Shown: piece after piece, positions 40,337 to 48,675 of the stretch
Position numbering within the stretch: the stretch's first letter is position 1
Layout of the letters: the number at the start of each line of letters is the position of its first letter
Source: Pseudobutyrivibrio xylanivorans
GTDB taxonomy: Bacteria > Bacillota > Clostridia > Lachnospirales > Lachnospiraceae
Direction: 5' to 3'
NCBI RefSeq assembly: GCF_008935055.1
Contig: NZ_CP043028.1
Location: 1,273,901-1,337,900 of the forward strand
DNA length: 64,000 bases
Made by a program: the position numbers and the translations under genes
The notes under the pieces: generated by a model
Seen by the model: the letters and a program-made list of their open reading frames with translations, nothing else
Database searches by the model: none
Told to the model about the DNA's origin: nothing

Positions 40337-41887
40337 TTACCACAAGTTAGTATCATCGTAGTCCTCTAATGAAGGATCGAGAGGCTCTTCGCGGAGGACG
40401 CTGCGCATGTAGCGGTTTACGTCTTGGCGAAGGTTCTTACGTGGAATGACGCGTGGGTCGTAGAGGTCATGATTAACCCATACGAGTTTGATGCCATGCT
40501 CACGAGCCTGCTGCTCGAACATACCGTGCATACCATCAAGGGCCTTGCAGGCAATGTGCTCCCAAAGGATAACCATGTCTGCACAGAACTCCTCACAATA
40601 TCTCCAAAGATCGTCAAGAAGAACCTCATAACCACCATGAGTACGGTTTCTCATAATCATGTTTTCATACTGATGTGCCATATCGTAAATAGCCTGTTCC
40701 TTATCATCCTCTGAAATCGGATCAAGAGAAACCATTGTAAGCATATCAAACATTGGAAGAATTCCCCAACAGTTCATAAGCCATGCAACGAAATCTGTGT
40801 AGAACTGAGACTGAACTCCCCAAATTACCGCACGATGACGGTATTCCTTAGCGAGCATGTTCTTGTTCTTGTAGGCTTCTGTAGCCATCTTTGTAATCTT
40901 TTTATCAAGAGTGGCAAAGGCTGGAACCTTTCCTGCGATTGCCATGTACTCTGTCTCACGATAGAGCAAAATATTATTACCAACAACCTGTGGATAATCT
41001 GTCTTTGTGATTTCAAGCCACTCAGAACACTCTCTTGCACCGATGTTGATTCGCTTAGCACACTCGAAATAGTAATCCCAGTCGAACTTCTCGCCTGTCT
41101 GTTCCTCGATGAACTTGATAGCATTTCTAACTTCCTGGGCAGCATATTCCTGAACACCAGGCTCAGTGTGACGAAGTGGTGTAGCAAGCTGATGAACCGG
41201 AATTCCATTACGCTCCAGTGCTCTTGAAATAACACCATTTCCCATAAGTGAACCATCACAGGTAGTGTTACACTGAACAGCACACTTACCAAAGATTGGC
41301 ATATCACCATCGATACAAATACCAGCCTCAGATGCTGGCATTGGACAAACATCACCAGGCATACCACATTCCTGAACTACATCAAGATAGTGTGTCATGG
41401 CATCTCCCTGAAGGAGTACGCAAACGTAACAGCTTGCTGTCTCCCAGCTGAGTCCCTCAAGATTTGGGAATCCACACATGATGTTTGTCATTTCGTTTTC
41501 ATCCATAAGGACTACATGCTTTGAAGCCTCTGGGCTGGCGCCAAGGTTCTGGTCCATTGAGAAAATCTTGGTCAAAAGCTTCGCAACATCGCTTGCAACC
41601 AAATCATATTCCTCACGGCAGATGCGAAGCTGTGTTCCACGAAGTCCCATGGAATGCTTATCAATCATCATTGGAACTGCCAAATAATTCTGCATCCAAC
41701 GATATCTGAAGAAGCCCTTTACGTTCTTTGGGTGGAGCATGAATTTACCAAGCATGGCCATAATGCCCAGCCATCTGGTGTAATCGTACCAAGTGTCCCT
41801 GATACCTCTCCACTCTCTATGTTTAAATACTTTTTTGTCACCACTATAAAGCTTCCCTAGTTGAGAGCTTCCAATTGCTTTCCCCAC
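40337..41887 (-). CDS. 2-hydroxyacyl-CoA dehydratase/DCCP-like Fe-S protein (large)
   Basis: A 516-residue member of the HgdB/BcrB/DCCP group, proteins that hold iron-sulfur clusters and receive electrons from BadF/HgdC-type ATPases. Cysteines that may ligate clusters cluster in CYVCVLLQGD, ECGMPGDVCPMPASEAG and FGKCAVQCNTTCDGS, a denser set than in normal dehydratase subunits. The start is GTG at 41887, placed by AAGGAGG; it overlaps the upstream partner gene by 44 bp, which implies tight coupling. Substrate is unknown: no acyl-CoA transferase or dehydrogenase is nearby, arguing against simple 2-hydroxyacid fermentation. Confidence 0.85.
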   Translation of the reverse strand: MGKAIGSSQLGKLYSGDKKVFKHREWRGIRDTWYDYTRWLGIMAMLGKFMLHPKNVKGFFRYRWMQNYLAVPMMIDKHSMGLRGTQLRICREEYDLVASDVAKLLTKIFSMDQNLGASPEASKHVVLMDENEMTNIMCGFPNLEGLSWETASCYVCVLLQGDAMTHYLDVVQECGMPGDVCPMPASEAGICIDGDMPIFGKCAVQCNTTCDGSLMGNGVISRALERNGIPVHQLATPLRHTEPGVQEYAAQEVRNAIKFIEEQTGEKFDWDYYFECAKRINIGARECSEWLEITKTDYPQVVGNNILLYRETEYMAIAGKVPAFATLDKKITKMATEAYKNKNMLAKEYRHRAVIWGVQSQFYTDFVAWLMNCWGILPMFDMLTMVSLDPISEDDKEQAIYDMAHQYENMIMRNRTHGGYEVLLDDLWRYCEEFCADMVILWEHIACKALDGMHGMFEQQAREHGIKLVWVNHDLYDPRVIPRKNLRQDVNRYMRSVLREEPLDPSLEDYDDTNLW

Positions 41888-43076
41888 TCTTGATTCCTCC
41901 TTGGATTTTCTTAATTTCGATACTCTCCACGAAGGCTTGAACGCGGGTACGAATCTGTCCCGAATTGCCTACTGCATAAGGTCTATCGATTGTAAGAACT
42001 GGGTAACCATACTCCTCACGAAGCACATGGCTTCCCACCATTCTCTCATATGCCCATGGATCACAGAACTTCATCTGTTCGTAGATGATTCCATCGGCCT
42101 TATATTTCTTTGCGATTTCATCTACGTACTCACGTCTTCTATTCATCTTAGGTGTATCCATATGACGTGGGCACATGCATGTCATCATGTAATGACGGCA
42201 AATCTGAGTGAGAACATCCTCATCATCATTAAGGATGATTTCCTCGCGGCCTGGTAATGAACCGAAGCAGAATCTGTCGGCGCATACGTAAGCACCTGAA
42301 TCCTCGATAAGCTTAATCATATCGATATCGTCAATCTCTGAACCAACCACTGCAACTCTTGCACGATATGGCCACTTCTCATCTGGCTGGCGATTCTTAA
42401 CTTCCTCAAGTGTCTCCTCAAGCTTCTCTAGGAGAAGGTCCTGTGGACACACATAAGTACACATAGTAATAATATGGAATTCATACCCTGTGATACGAGG
42501 CTTTTCTTCCTTACGGAAGTTTCCAAGCTCAGTAATGATGCGGCAGATTTTATTATGCTCTTCCACTGATTTTCTGAGTGCTTCATCACTAATATCAATG
42601 CCAAACTTTTCATGTAATGGCGTAAGAATCTTTTCCTTGCACTGACTAACATAGAGGTTAAGGCCATTATCATCTGCTTTCATTGGAACCTCTAAGTACT
42701 TATAAAAGAAATGTTCCTTCTCATTGATTTTCAAAAGCTCCATGTTCTCAACGCAACGGTTGATCATGGTGCAGCCATCTGGAGCCATAAGACAATCTAA
42801 AAACTGATAACCACCTTCGATGGCACGCTCAAGCAATGCTCGCGAATACTCGCAAAGCAAACTGGTAAGGTAATAGGTTCCCATTTCCATAGAACCTGTG
42901 CGTGGTGCACGAAGTCTAACAGTAAATGCATTGCCAAGGTTCATGAGAACCTCAGGAATCTGATAGCACACTGAACCCACACAAATTCTGCCATCAGCCT
43001 GAGCTTGTCTAACCAGCTCATTGTCAGCATCCATGAGAAGATTCTCAAAATAATAAAGATGCTTTAAATCCTTCAT
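41844..43076 (-). CDS. 2-hydroxyacyl-CoA dehydratase/DCCP-like Fe-S protein (410 aa)
   Basis: Second HgdB-family protein, of the size of double-cubane-cluster proteins. Candidate ligands are in GSVCYQIPE, DCLMAPDGCTMINRC, TMCTYVCPQD and CADRFCFGS, with a C-terminal CMCPRHMDTPKM and the family-like ERMVGSHVLREEYGYPVL. It and the following 516-residue protein probably form the catalytic pair. The ATG lies after GGGAGAATTA inside the sequence that ends the family B repeat. Whether it binds [4Fe-4S] or a double cubane cannot be told from sequence alone. Confidence 0.85.
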   Translation of the reverse strand: MKDLKHLYYFENLLMDADNELVRQAQADGRICVGSVCYQIPEVLMNLGNAFTVRLRAPRTGSMEMGTYYLTSLLCEYSRALLERAIEGGYQFLDCLMAPDGCTMINRCVENMELLKINEKEHFFYKYLEVPMKADDNGLNLYVSQCKEKILTPLHEKFGIDISDEALRKSVEEHNKICRIITELGNFRKEEKPRITGYEFHIITMCTYVCPQDLLLEKLEETLEEVKNRQPDEKWPYRARVAVVGSEIDDIDMIKLIEDSGAYVCADRFCFGSLPGREEIILNDDEDVLTQICRHYMMTCMCPRHMDTPKMNRRREYVDEIAKKYKADGIIYEQMKFCDPWAYERMVGSHVLREEYGYPVLTIDRPYAVGNSGQIRTRVQAFVESIEIKKIQGGIKSGESNWKLSTREAL

Positions 43077-43089
43077 TTTTATAATTCTC

Positions 43090-43250
43090 CCTAGTCCGCC
43101 TAGCGCAAGCTAGACATATACATTCCAGAGACGCGCTTTCGCTCTTGCGGTGCTCATTGCCCTACATAAGATGCCAGTAAACTGCCATCTAAGTAGGGAT
43201 GGCACCTAAAGGTCTCTTTGAATGTATATATCTATCTTTTGCTTGGCTCA
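43090..43250. repeat. Structured palindrome, family B, copy 2
   Basis: Outer stem ATATACATTC (43117) pairs with GAATGTATAT (to about 43229); GAGAC / GGTCTC pair inside. The core GCGCTTTCGCTCTTGCGGTG and GGCACCTAAAGGTCTC are shared with copy 1, while the middle stem (CCCTACATAAGATG / CATCTAAGTAGGG) has its own sequence but still pairs. Confidence 0.75.
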
Positions 43251-43259
43251 ATATAAATA

Positions 43260-44024
43260 TTAAATTACTCCCATCTTCTCCAATGAGCTACGTAAACCTG
43301 TTACGATTGGTGCTTCGCTTGGGATATAGAATACGGATTCTCCTTTGAGATCACGCTCTGTAAGATTTGCGTCTGCAGGAATCCATCCTAAAAGTGGAAT
43401 ATCCGCTAAATCCATGTACTGCAAAACATCCTCGGAAGGCACGCGATTCACAACCACACCGATTTTGTCATACATTACAAGATTGTCTGCCACTTCCTTG
43501 ATAGTCTTTACAACGCCACAGCCCTTCTTACTAGAATCTGTGATAAGAACAAGGTGAGTAACCTTTTCCATGACGCGGCGATTAATCTGCTCGATTCCAG
43601 CCTCGCCGTCGATGACTATATAGTCGAAATTATCGGCCACCTGTGCAATGACCTCTTTAAGATATGTGTTAATCTTGCAGTAGCAACCAGCTGCCTCTGG
43701 GCGTCCGATCGCAATAAAAGAAAAGCCATCCATCTCAACCATAGCATCGAAGATACGATATCTTGCTTCACCAAGGACCTCAACGGTTGCCTTAGCATCT
43801 CCGTTTTCAGCGGCCTCAACAGCTTCCTTACGAATGTCATCGAGAGTAAGCTCTGGCTCAACGCCAAGTGCTGTAGATAAACCAACAGCTGGATCCGCAT
43901 CAATTGCTAAGATTTTCTTGTCAGGATAAGCTTCCACTAACAACTTGACCATCACCGATGCAAGCGAAGTTTTACCTACTCCACCTTTACCAGCAACAGC
44001 CAACACTATAGGCTTTTTTCCCAT
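43260..44024 (-). CDS. CooC-like nickel-insertion ATPase
   Basis: A MinD/ParA-type P-loop ATPase of 254 residues related to CooC, which helps load nickel into carbon monoxide dehydrogenase and related centres. It has the deviant Walker A VAGKGGVGKTS, the DADPAVGLSTALG loop and the CxC pair in GRPEAAGCYCKIN that binds nickel in CooC. The start is ATG at 44024 with GGGAG upstream; a longer frame to 44078 runs through an operator-like repeat. First gene of the 35-44 kb cluster, which also ends with a nickel chaperone. Confidence 0.9.
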   Translation of the reverse strand: MGKKPIVLAVAGKGGVGKTSLASVMVKLLVEAYPDKKILAIDADPAVGLSTALGVEPELTLDDIRKEAVEAAENGDAKATVEVLGEARYRIFDAMVEMDGFSFIAIGRPEAAGCYCKINTYLKEVIAQVADNFDYIVIDGEAGIEQINRRVMEKVTHLVLITDSSKKGCGVVKTIKEVADNLVMYDKIGVVVNRVPSEDVLQYMDLADIPLLGWIPADANLTERDLKGESVFYIPSEAPIVTGLRSSLEKMGVI

Positions 44025-44060
44025 TTTAATTATTTCTCCCTTTAATAGAACTACTACATA

Positions 44061-44078
44061 TTGATAAAAATTTATCAA
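44061..44078. promoter_or_regulatory. Perfect inverted repeat before the CooC-like cluster, Rex-like
   Basis: TTGATAAAAATTTATCAA is an 18-bp perfect palindrome with the seven-four-seven layout of Rex operators. It lies 37 bp upstream of the first cluster gene. Redox control is inferred. Confidence 0.45.
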
Positions 44079-44125
44079 TTATTGCCATTCCATTCTAGCA
44101 TAGAAGCATTCCAAAAAAAAGGATT

Positions 44126-44174
44126 AAAAAAGGCCGCAGGCATTTTTGGTTGAATAAACAAAAACACCTGTGGC
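44126..44174 (-). terminator. udk terminator
   Basis: GCCACAGGTGTTTTTG / CAAAAATGCCTGCGGC with a 10-nt loop, followed on the minus strand by CTTTTTT, 23 bp after the udk stop. Confidence 0.85.
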
Positions 44175-44196
44175 GTAAATATCAAAGTGCACAATT

Positions 44197-44823
44197 CTAT
44201 TCCTCTACGTGCAGCTTTTTGTTCATGTACGTGATGAGCATCTCGAGGCCTGCCTCATTCTCTCCACCACGAGGGATGATGATGTCAGCATGCTTCTTAG
44301 ATGGCTCTACAAATTCCTCGTGCATAGGCTTAACAGTCTTTGAGTACTGATCAATGATTGACTCAATGCTTCGACCTCTTTCAATCATATCGCGCTTGAT
44401 ACGGCGCATGAGGCGCTCGTCAGCATCAGTATCAACAAAAATCTTGATATCCATCAAGTCGCGGAGCTCCTTATTCTCAAGAATAAGAATACCTTCCATG
44501 ACAATAACAGTCTTTGGCTCAATGTGGACAGTCTCATTAGAACGGTTGTGGTTTACATAATCATAAACAGGCATATCGATAGCATAGCCCTTAATGAGCT
44601 TTCTCACATCCTCTGCCATTCTGTCAGATTCAAAGGAATCTGGATGGTCGTAATTCAGCTGGCTACGCTCCTCATAGGTCATCTCTGGATGAGCCTTGTA
44701 GTAAGAGTCATGGCTAATAACCGCAATGTCCTCTCCAAAAAAATCCTGTAACTTGTTGATGATTGTAGTCTTGCCTGATGCAGAACCTCCTGCAACACCA
44801 AGAACGCAAATTTTCTCTGACAT
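44197..44823 (-). CDS. udk: Uridine kinase
   Basis: Phosphorylates uridine (and cytidine) to the monophosphate, pyrimidine salvage in the cytoplasm. The 208-residue protein has the P-loop GVAGGSASGKTTI, the substrate region SHDSYYKAH and YDHPDSFE, and a lid-type segment DADERLMRRIKRD. Length is normal. AAGGAG lies upstream of the ATG, 15 bp after the yitT stop, so the two genes are probably cotranscribed. Confidence 0.96.
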   Translation of the reverse strand: MSEKICVLGVAGGSASGKTTIINKLQDFFGEDIAVISHDSYYKAHPEMTYEERSQLNYDHPDSFESDRMAEDVRKLIKGYAIDMPVYDYVNHNRSNETVHIEPKTVIVMEGILILENKELRDLMDIKIFVDTDADERLMRRIKRDMIERGRSIESIIDQYSKTVKPMHEEFVEPSKKHADIIIPRGGENEAGLEMLITYMNKKLHVEE

Positions 44824-44838
44824 AATTATAAATACTCC

Positions 44839-45705
44839 TTATGGTTTGAAACGTTTGAACCCCTCGCCATACACTGCCTTTGATTCCATTATGACAATAA
44901 ATGCGTCCACGTCAATCTTTTTTGCAACACGATTGACCTGATACATCTGCTTGTCTGAGCAGGCACACATCAGAACCTGTCTCTCGTCGCCCTTGTATCC
45001 ACCCTTTGCAGTGAAAATAGTTGTACCGCGCTCAACAGCCTTGTCGATTGCATCTGCAATAGCCTCTGCCTTGTTGGTGACAATCATACACATCATACCT
45101 GCATCTGCAGAAATCATCACCTTGTCCACCACAAGTGAACCAATATAGCTGATTACAAAACCATAGCAAAGCGCTTCAAAGGAATGGGCATAAGCAATTG
45201 TATCGATAACAATAATCACTGTATCCACTATGAAGAAGATTCTTCCCAGTGACATATGTGGATGCTTAGCCTTGATAATCATCATGATGAAGTCTGCTCC
45301 ACCTGTTGATGAATTGCGCATATAAACAAGCGCATATCCAAGGCCTGTAAATACACCAACAACAAGTGCATTTAAAAGCAAATTCCCTACCTCCACTTTA
45401 GGAATAAGAGGTGCAACATAATCCATCATGACTGTGCCAATTGCCATAGTCTTGAAGGATTTCAGCAGGAATTTCTTGCCAAGTACCTTGTAGGCCCACA
45501 CAATAAGTGGAATGTTCATGATGATTGTAGCGATACCGATTTTCCATCCCCAGTACTGATAGAAAATCATAGCGATACCAGTCAGTCCTGTCAATGGGAA
45601 TTTTGCATCGGCTGCAAAATTATACAAAGCGATACCAATGCATAAGCCTGACAAGGCATCCATTAAAACATCAATTAAAAGCTCTTTTCGTCTCTCAGCT
45701 GACAT
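44839..45705 (-). CDS. YitT family membrane protein
   Basis: A 288-residue protein with about five to six N-terminal transmembrane helices (residues 10-205), the GLTGIAMIFY and SSTGGADFIMMIIK motifs of the family, and a C-terminal DUF2179-like cytoplasmic domain (MCMIVTNKAEAIADAIDKAV, GDERQVLMCACS). Second YitT paralogue of the window, diverged from that at 32963. Its ribosome site, GGGGGAAT, immediately follows the CTAGTCCGCC tag also found after the family B repeats. Confidence 0.9.
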   Translation of the reverse strand: MSAERRKELLIDVLMDALSGLCIGIALYNFAADAKFPLTGLTGIAMIFYQYWGWKIGIATIIMNIPLIVWAYKVLGKKFLLKSFKTMAIGTVMMDYVAPLIPKVEVGNLLLNALVVGVFTGLGYALVYMRNSSTGGADFIMMIIKAKHPHMSLGRIFFIVDTVIIVIDTIAYAHSFEALCYGFVISYIGSLVVDKVMISADAGMMCMIVTNKAEAIADAIDKAVERGTTIFTAKGGYKGDERQVLMCACSDKQMYQVNRVAKKIDVDAFIVIMESKAVYGEGFKRFKP

Positions 45706-45755
45706 ATATTCCCCCTAGTCCGCCAGTCAAGCCAACAAGCCCCAACTTTTCTGAC

Positions 45756-45843
45756 CAGTTTGTTACAGCTACAAGCCTTAGATACTCTTTGCCGAACTAC
45801 ATGTTCTTGCAAAGAGCACTAAGAGCTTGCTGCTTACAAACTG
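45756..45843. repeat. Palindromic repeat family A, copy 4
   Basis: CAGTTTGTTACAGCTACAAG pairs with GCTTGCTGCTTACAAACTG; the inner stem TTAGATACTCTTTGC / GCAAAGAGCACTAA is unique in sequence but pairs. It starts 45 bp after the pepT stop. Confidence 0.75.
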
Positions 45844-45887
45844 ACTTTAACTATTCCTGCTTGTTGCCTTCTGGCTCCTAAAATATT

Positions 45888-47108
45888 TTAGTCATTTGCA
45901 AATCGCTTTACGATTCCGTGAAGCACTTTAACGACTGTATCCATGCCCTCGGCTGTGATGTGCTCCATTGGGCCGTGGAAATTATATCCACCTGTACCAA
46001 GGTTTGGACAAGGAAGACCCATAAATGAAAGACGTGCTCCATCTGTGCCGCCACGGATTGCAACAGCCTTTGGATTTTCTCCTGCATCCTTTAATGCATC
46101 GAAAGCATAATCTATTAAGAACATATGAGGCTTAATCATCTCAAGCATGTTCTGGTACTGATCCTTGATATTAAGCTCGCATGTGCCTTCGCCATACTTC
46201 TGATTGATGATGTTTGAAGCGTGCTCCATAATCTTTTTCTTGTAAGCAAACTTCTCTTCATCGTGATCACGAATAATATATGAAAGTGTAGCCTCAGCAA
46301 CATCACCAGACATATCTGTAAGATGGAAGAATCCCTGATAACCCTCTGTCTGTGATGGCACCTCTGAAGGTGGAAGGAGTGCATTAAACTCCATAGCAAC
46401 AAGTGCTGCATTTACCATAATGTCCTTTGCATCACCTGGGTGGATATTTACTCCGTTAAACTTAACCTCAGCGGCTGCTGCATTAAAGTTCTCATACTCA
46501 ACTGCATTTTCTTCGCCACCGTCTACAGTATATGCGAAGTCAGCTCCAAAGTGCTCAACATCAAAGTGGTCTGCACCAGCGCCTATTTCCTCATCAGGTG
46601 TGAAGCCGATACAGATTTTACCGTGAGGCTGATTACTCTTAAGAATCTCCTCAACAAAAGTCATAATCTCAGCGATTCCAGCCTTATCATCTGCACCAAG
46701 AAGAGTTGTACCATCTGTATGAATAAGTGTGCGTCCCTTTAATGTCTTAAGGTGTGGGAAATCCGCCACCTTTATAACACGACCTGATGTTCCAAGGACA
46801 ACATCCTCACCATTATAATTCTCTTCAATTATCGCATTTACGTTTTCGCCGCAAAAATCCGGTGCAGTGTCCATGTGTGCGATAAAGCCTACAACCTTCT
46901 TGTCCTCGTAGCCTGCTGTTGCAGGGATAGTTCCATAGACATAGCACTTGTCATCAACATGTGCATCCTCTACACCAAGACCCTTGAGCTCCTCAACAAG
47001 AAGCTTTGCCAAATCAAACTGGCGGGCTGTAGAAGGCACTGAAGTGCTATCCTCATCACTTGTAGTAAAAACCTTTACATAATTTAATAATCTTTCGTAT
47101 GCTCTCAT
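45888..47108 (-). CDS. pepT: Peptidase T (tripeptidase)
   Basis: Zinc aminopeptidase that removes the N-terminal residue of tripeptides in the cytoplasm. The 406-residue M20B enzyme has GFIAHMDTAPDF, the metal aspartate in LLGADDKAGIAE, the catalytic EE in FTPDEEIGAGADHFD and the histidine in HPGDAKD, with RGGTDGARLSFMG near the end. Length is normal. The start is ATG at 47108 with GGAG eight bases upstream; an ATG four codons earlier has no ribosome site. A terminator-like hairpin abuts the start. Confidence 0.95.
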   Translation of the reverse strand: MRAYERLLNYVKVFTTSDEDSTSVPSTARQFDLAKLLVEELKGLGVEDAHVDDKCYVYGTIPATAGYEDKKVVGFIAHMDTAPDFCGENVNAIIEENYNGEDVVLGTSGRVIKVADFPHLKTLKGRTLIHTDGTTLLGADDKAGIAEIMTFVEEILKSNQPHGKICIGFTPDEEIGAGADHFDVEHFGADFAYTVDGGEENAVEYENFNAAAAEVKFNGVNIHPGDAKDIMVNAALVAMEFNALLPPSEVPSQTEGYQGFFHLTDMSGDVAEATLSYIIRDHDEEKFAYKKKIMEHASNIINQKYGEGTCELNIKDQYQNMLEMIKPHMFLIDYAFDALKDAGENPKAVAIRGGTDGARLSFMGLPCPNLGTGGYNFHGPMEHITAEGMDTVVKVLHGIVKRFAND

Positions 47109-47120
47109 TTTATTCTCCAT

Positions 47121-47158
47121 AAAAATAGGGCCCGCTATCGGAGCCCTATAATACTTTT
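47121..47158. terminator. Hairpin between the 47264 gene and pepT
   Basis: AGGGCCCG...CGGAGCCCT type stem (47127-47149) with an A-run on the left giving Ts for leftward transcripts and a T-run on the right. It lies only 12-50 bp upstream of pepT, so either pepT has a promoter within it or the hairpin attenuates readthrough. Confidence 0.65.
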
Positions 47159-47170
47159 TTCATACATAAT

Positions 47171-47262
47171 CGGGAAAGCAAGGCCCATGAATAATTGCCT
47201 TCGGCAATGGGCCTGCTGTGGCAGACAGGCAACTCCCACAAGTGGGCCCCTCCTGCCTGCTA
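47171..47262. repeat. Small hairpin repeat family E, copy 2
   Basis: AGGCCCAT / ATGGGCCT enclose TTGCC-TTC-GGCAA, then a second palindromic stretch with GCAGACAGGC and GCCTGCTAG. It shares the ATTGCCTTCGGCAA core with 21499-21555. Confidence 0.5.
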
Positions 47263-47263
47263 G

Positions 47264-47503
47264 TTACTGGTTAATCATGAAGTCTAACAATCTCTTTGAA
47301 TCCTCAGGCTCATATGCGATAAGTTCAAGCTCAGGAATGATGCTTGAATCTGCCTGGAAGATATTTGCAAGAGAAACAAACTGCGAAAGCTTAGACTTAA
47401 GATTTAATCTGTCGCCTTCGTTTGTAACAAGCTCAACTGTTCCAACACAGCTATCAATTACCTTAAAGAATGCTTCTGTGTCCTTAATATTAGTAATCTT
47501 CAT
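47264..47503 (-). CDS. Small protein of unknown function
   Basis: A 79-residue cytoplasmic protein, MKITNIKDTEAFFKVIDSCV at its start, acidic, predicted mixed alpha/beta, no membrane segment. Similar short Firmicutes proteins are sometimes labelled 'polya polymerase' without evidence; I do not adopt that. AAGGAGG in the spacer precedes the ATG, and it follows ychF by 10 bp, so it is cotranscribed with that gene. Confidence 0.75.
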   Translation of the reverse strand: MKITNIKDTEAFFKVIDSCVGTVELVTNEGDRLNLKSKLSQFVSLANIFQADSSIIPELELIAYEPEDSKRLLDFMINQ

Positions 47504-47513
47504 ATGAACCTCC

Positions 47514-48614
47514 TTATACGTTGAATCTGAAAGTGATTACATCTCCATCACTTACAATATACTCCTTACCTTCCATACGAACAAGTCCCTTTTCCTTGGC
47601 AGCAGCCATAGAACCGTTTGCCATAAGGTCATCGTAGCTAACTACTTCTGCCTTGATGAATCCACGCTCGAAATCTGTGTGAATCTTTCCAGCAGCCTGT
47701 GGAGCCTTTGTTCCCTTCTTGATTGTCCAAGCACGTGTCTCGTCCTCTCCAGATGTAAGGTAAGAGATAAGACCAAGAAGTCTGTAAGATGCAGTGATAA
47801 GCTTATCAAGACCTGACTCAGAAAGACCCATAGCCTCTAAGAACTCCTGCTTCTCTTCCTCTGACTCAAGCTCTGAAATCTCCTGCTCAATCTGAGCTGA
47901 GATTACGAATACCTCAGAACCTTCCTTTGCAGCATACTCACGAACAGCCTGTACGTTCTTATTATTAGCGCCATCATCTGCAAGGTCCTCGTCCTCAACA
48001 TTTGCAGCATAGATAACTGGCTTAGCTGTAAGAAGGTTGTACTCCTTGAAGTAGCCTTCCTCATCCTCATCGTTAAGCTCGAAGGTCTTTGCCATATTTC
48101 CAGCTTCCATGTGATCTAAAAGACGCTTCTGCATAGCAGCTTCCTTCTGAAGTGTCTTATCCATACGAGCGCTTCTCTCTGTCTTAGAGTAACGACGCTC
48201 CATAACTTCCATATCTGCAAAAAGAAGCTCAAGGTTGATTGTCTCGATATCTCTGAGCGAATCAATAGAACCATCAACGTGAACTACGTTTGCATCCTCA
48301 AAACAACGTACAACGTGAACGATTGCATCTACCTCACGGATGTTTGCAAGGAACTGGTTTCCAAGTCCCTCACCCTTTGAAGCGCCCTTTACAAGACCAG
48401 CGATATCAACGAACTCGATTGTAGCTGGAACTGTCTTCTTTGAATTGTACATCTTTGTGAGTACATCAAGACGCTTATCAGGAACTGATACAACACCAAC
48501 GTTTGGGTCGATTGTAGCAAATGGATAGTTTGCTGCAAGTGCTCCTGCCTTTGTAAGTGAATTAAAAAGTGTCGATTTTCCGACATTAGGCAATCCAACA
48601 ATGCCAAGCTTCAT
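47514..48614 (-). CDS. ychF: Redox-sensitive ATPase/GTPase YchF
   Basis: Obg-like P-loop NTPase (prefers ATP) that associates with ribosomes and stress responses. The 366-residue protein has G1 GLPNVGKSTLFN, G3 DIAGLVKGASKGEG, G4 changed as usual for the family (YAANVEDED), and the C-terminal TGS domain ending DGDVITFRFNV. Length is normal. The start is ATG at 48614 with AGAAGGAG upstream; an upstream in-frame extension lacks support. Next to it starts a hairpin array. Confidence 0.97.
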   Translation of the reverse strand: MKLGIVGLPNVGKSTLFNSLTKAGALAANYPFATIDPNVGVVSVPDKRLDVLTKMYNSKKTVPATIEFVDIAGLVKGASKGEGLGNQFLANIREVDAIVHVVRCFEDANVVHVDGSIDSLRDIETINLELLFADMEVMERRYSKTERSARMDKTLQKEAAMQKRLLDHMEAGNMAKTFELNDEDEEGYFKEYNLLTAKPVIYAANVEDEDLADDGANNKNVQAVREYAAKEGSEVFVISAQIEQEISELESEEEKQEFLEAMGLSESGLDKLITASYRLLGLISYLTSGEDETRAWTIKKGTKAPQAAGKIHTDFERGFIKAEVVSYDDLMANGSMAAAKEKGLVRMEGKEYIVSDGDVITFRFNV

Positions 48615-48675
48615 AGTAATATATCTCCTTCTATATATAAATATTCTTGCGTATTTAAAATTTAGTCTAAATCCT

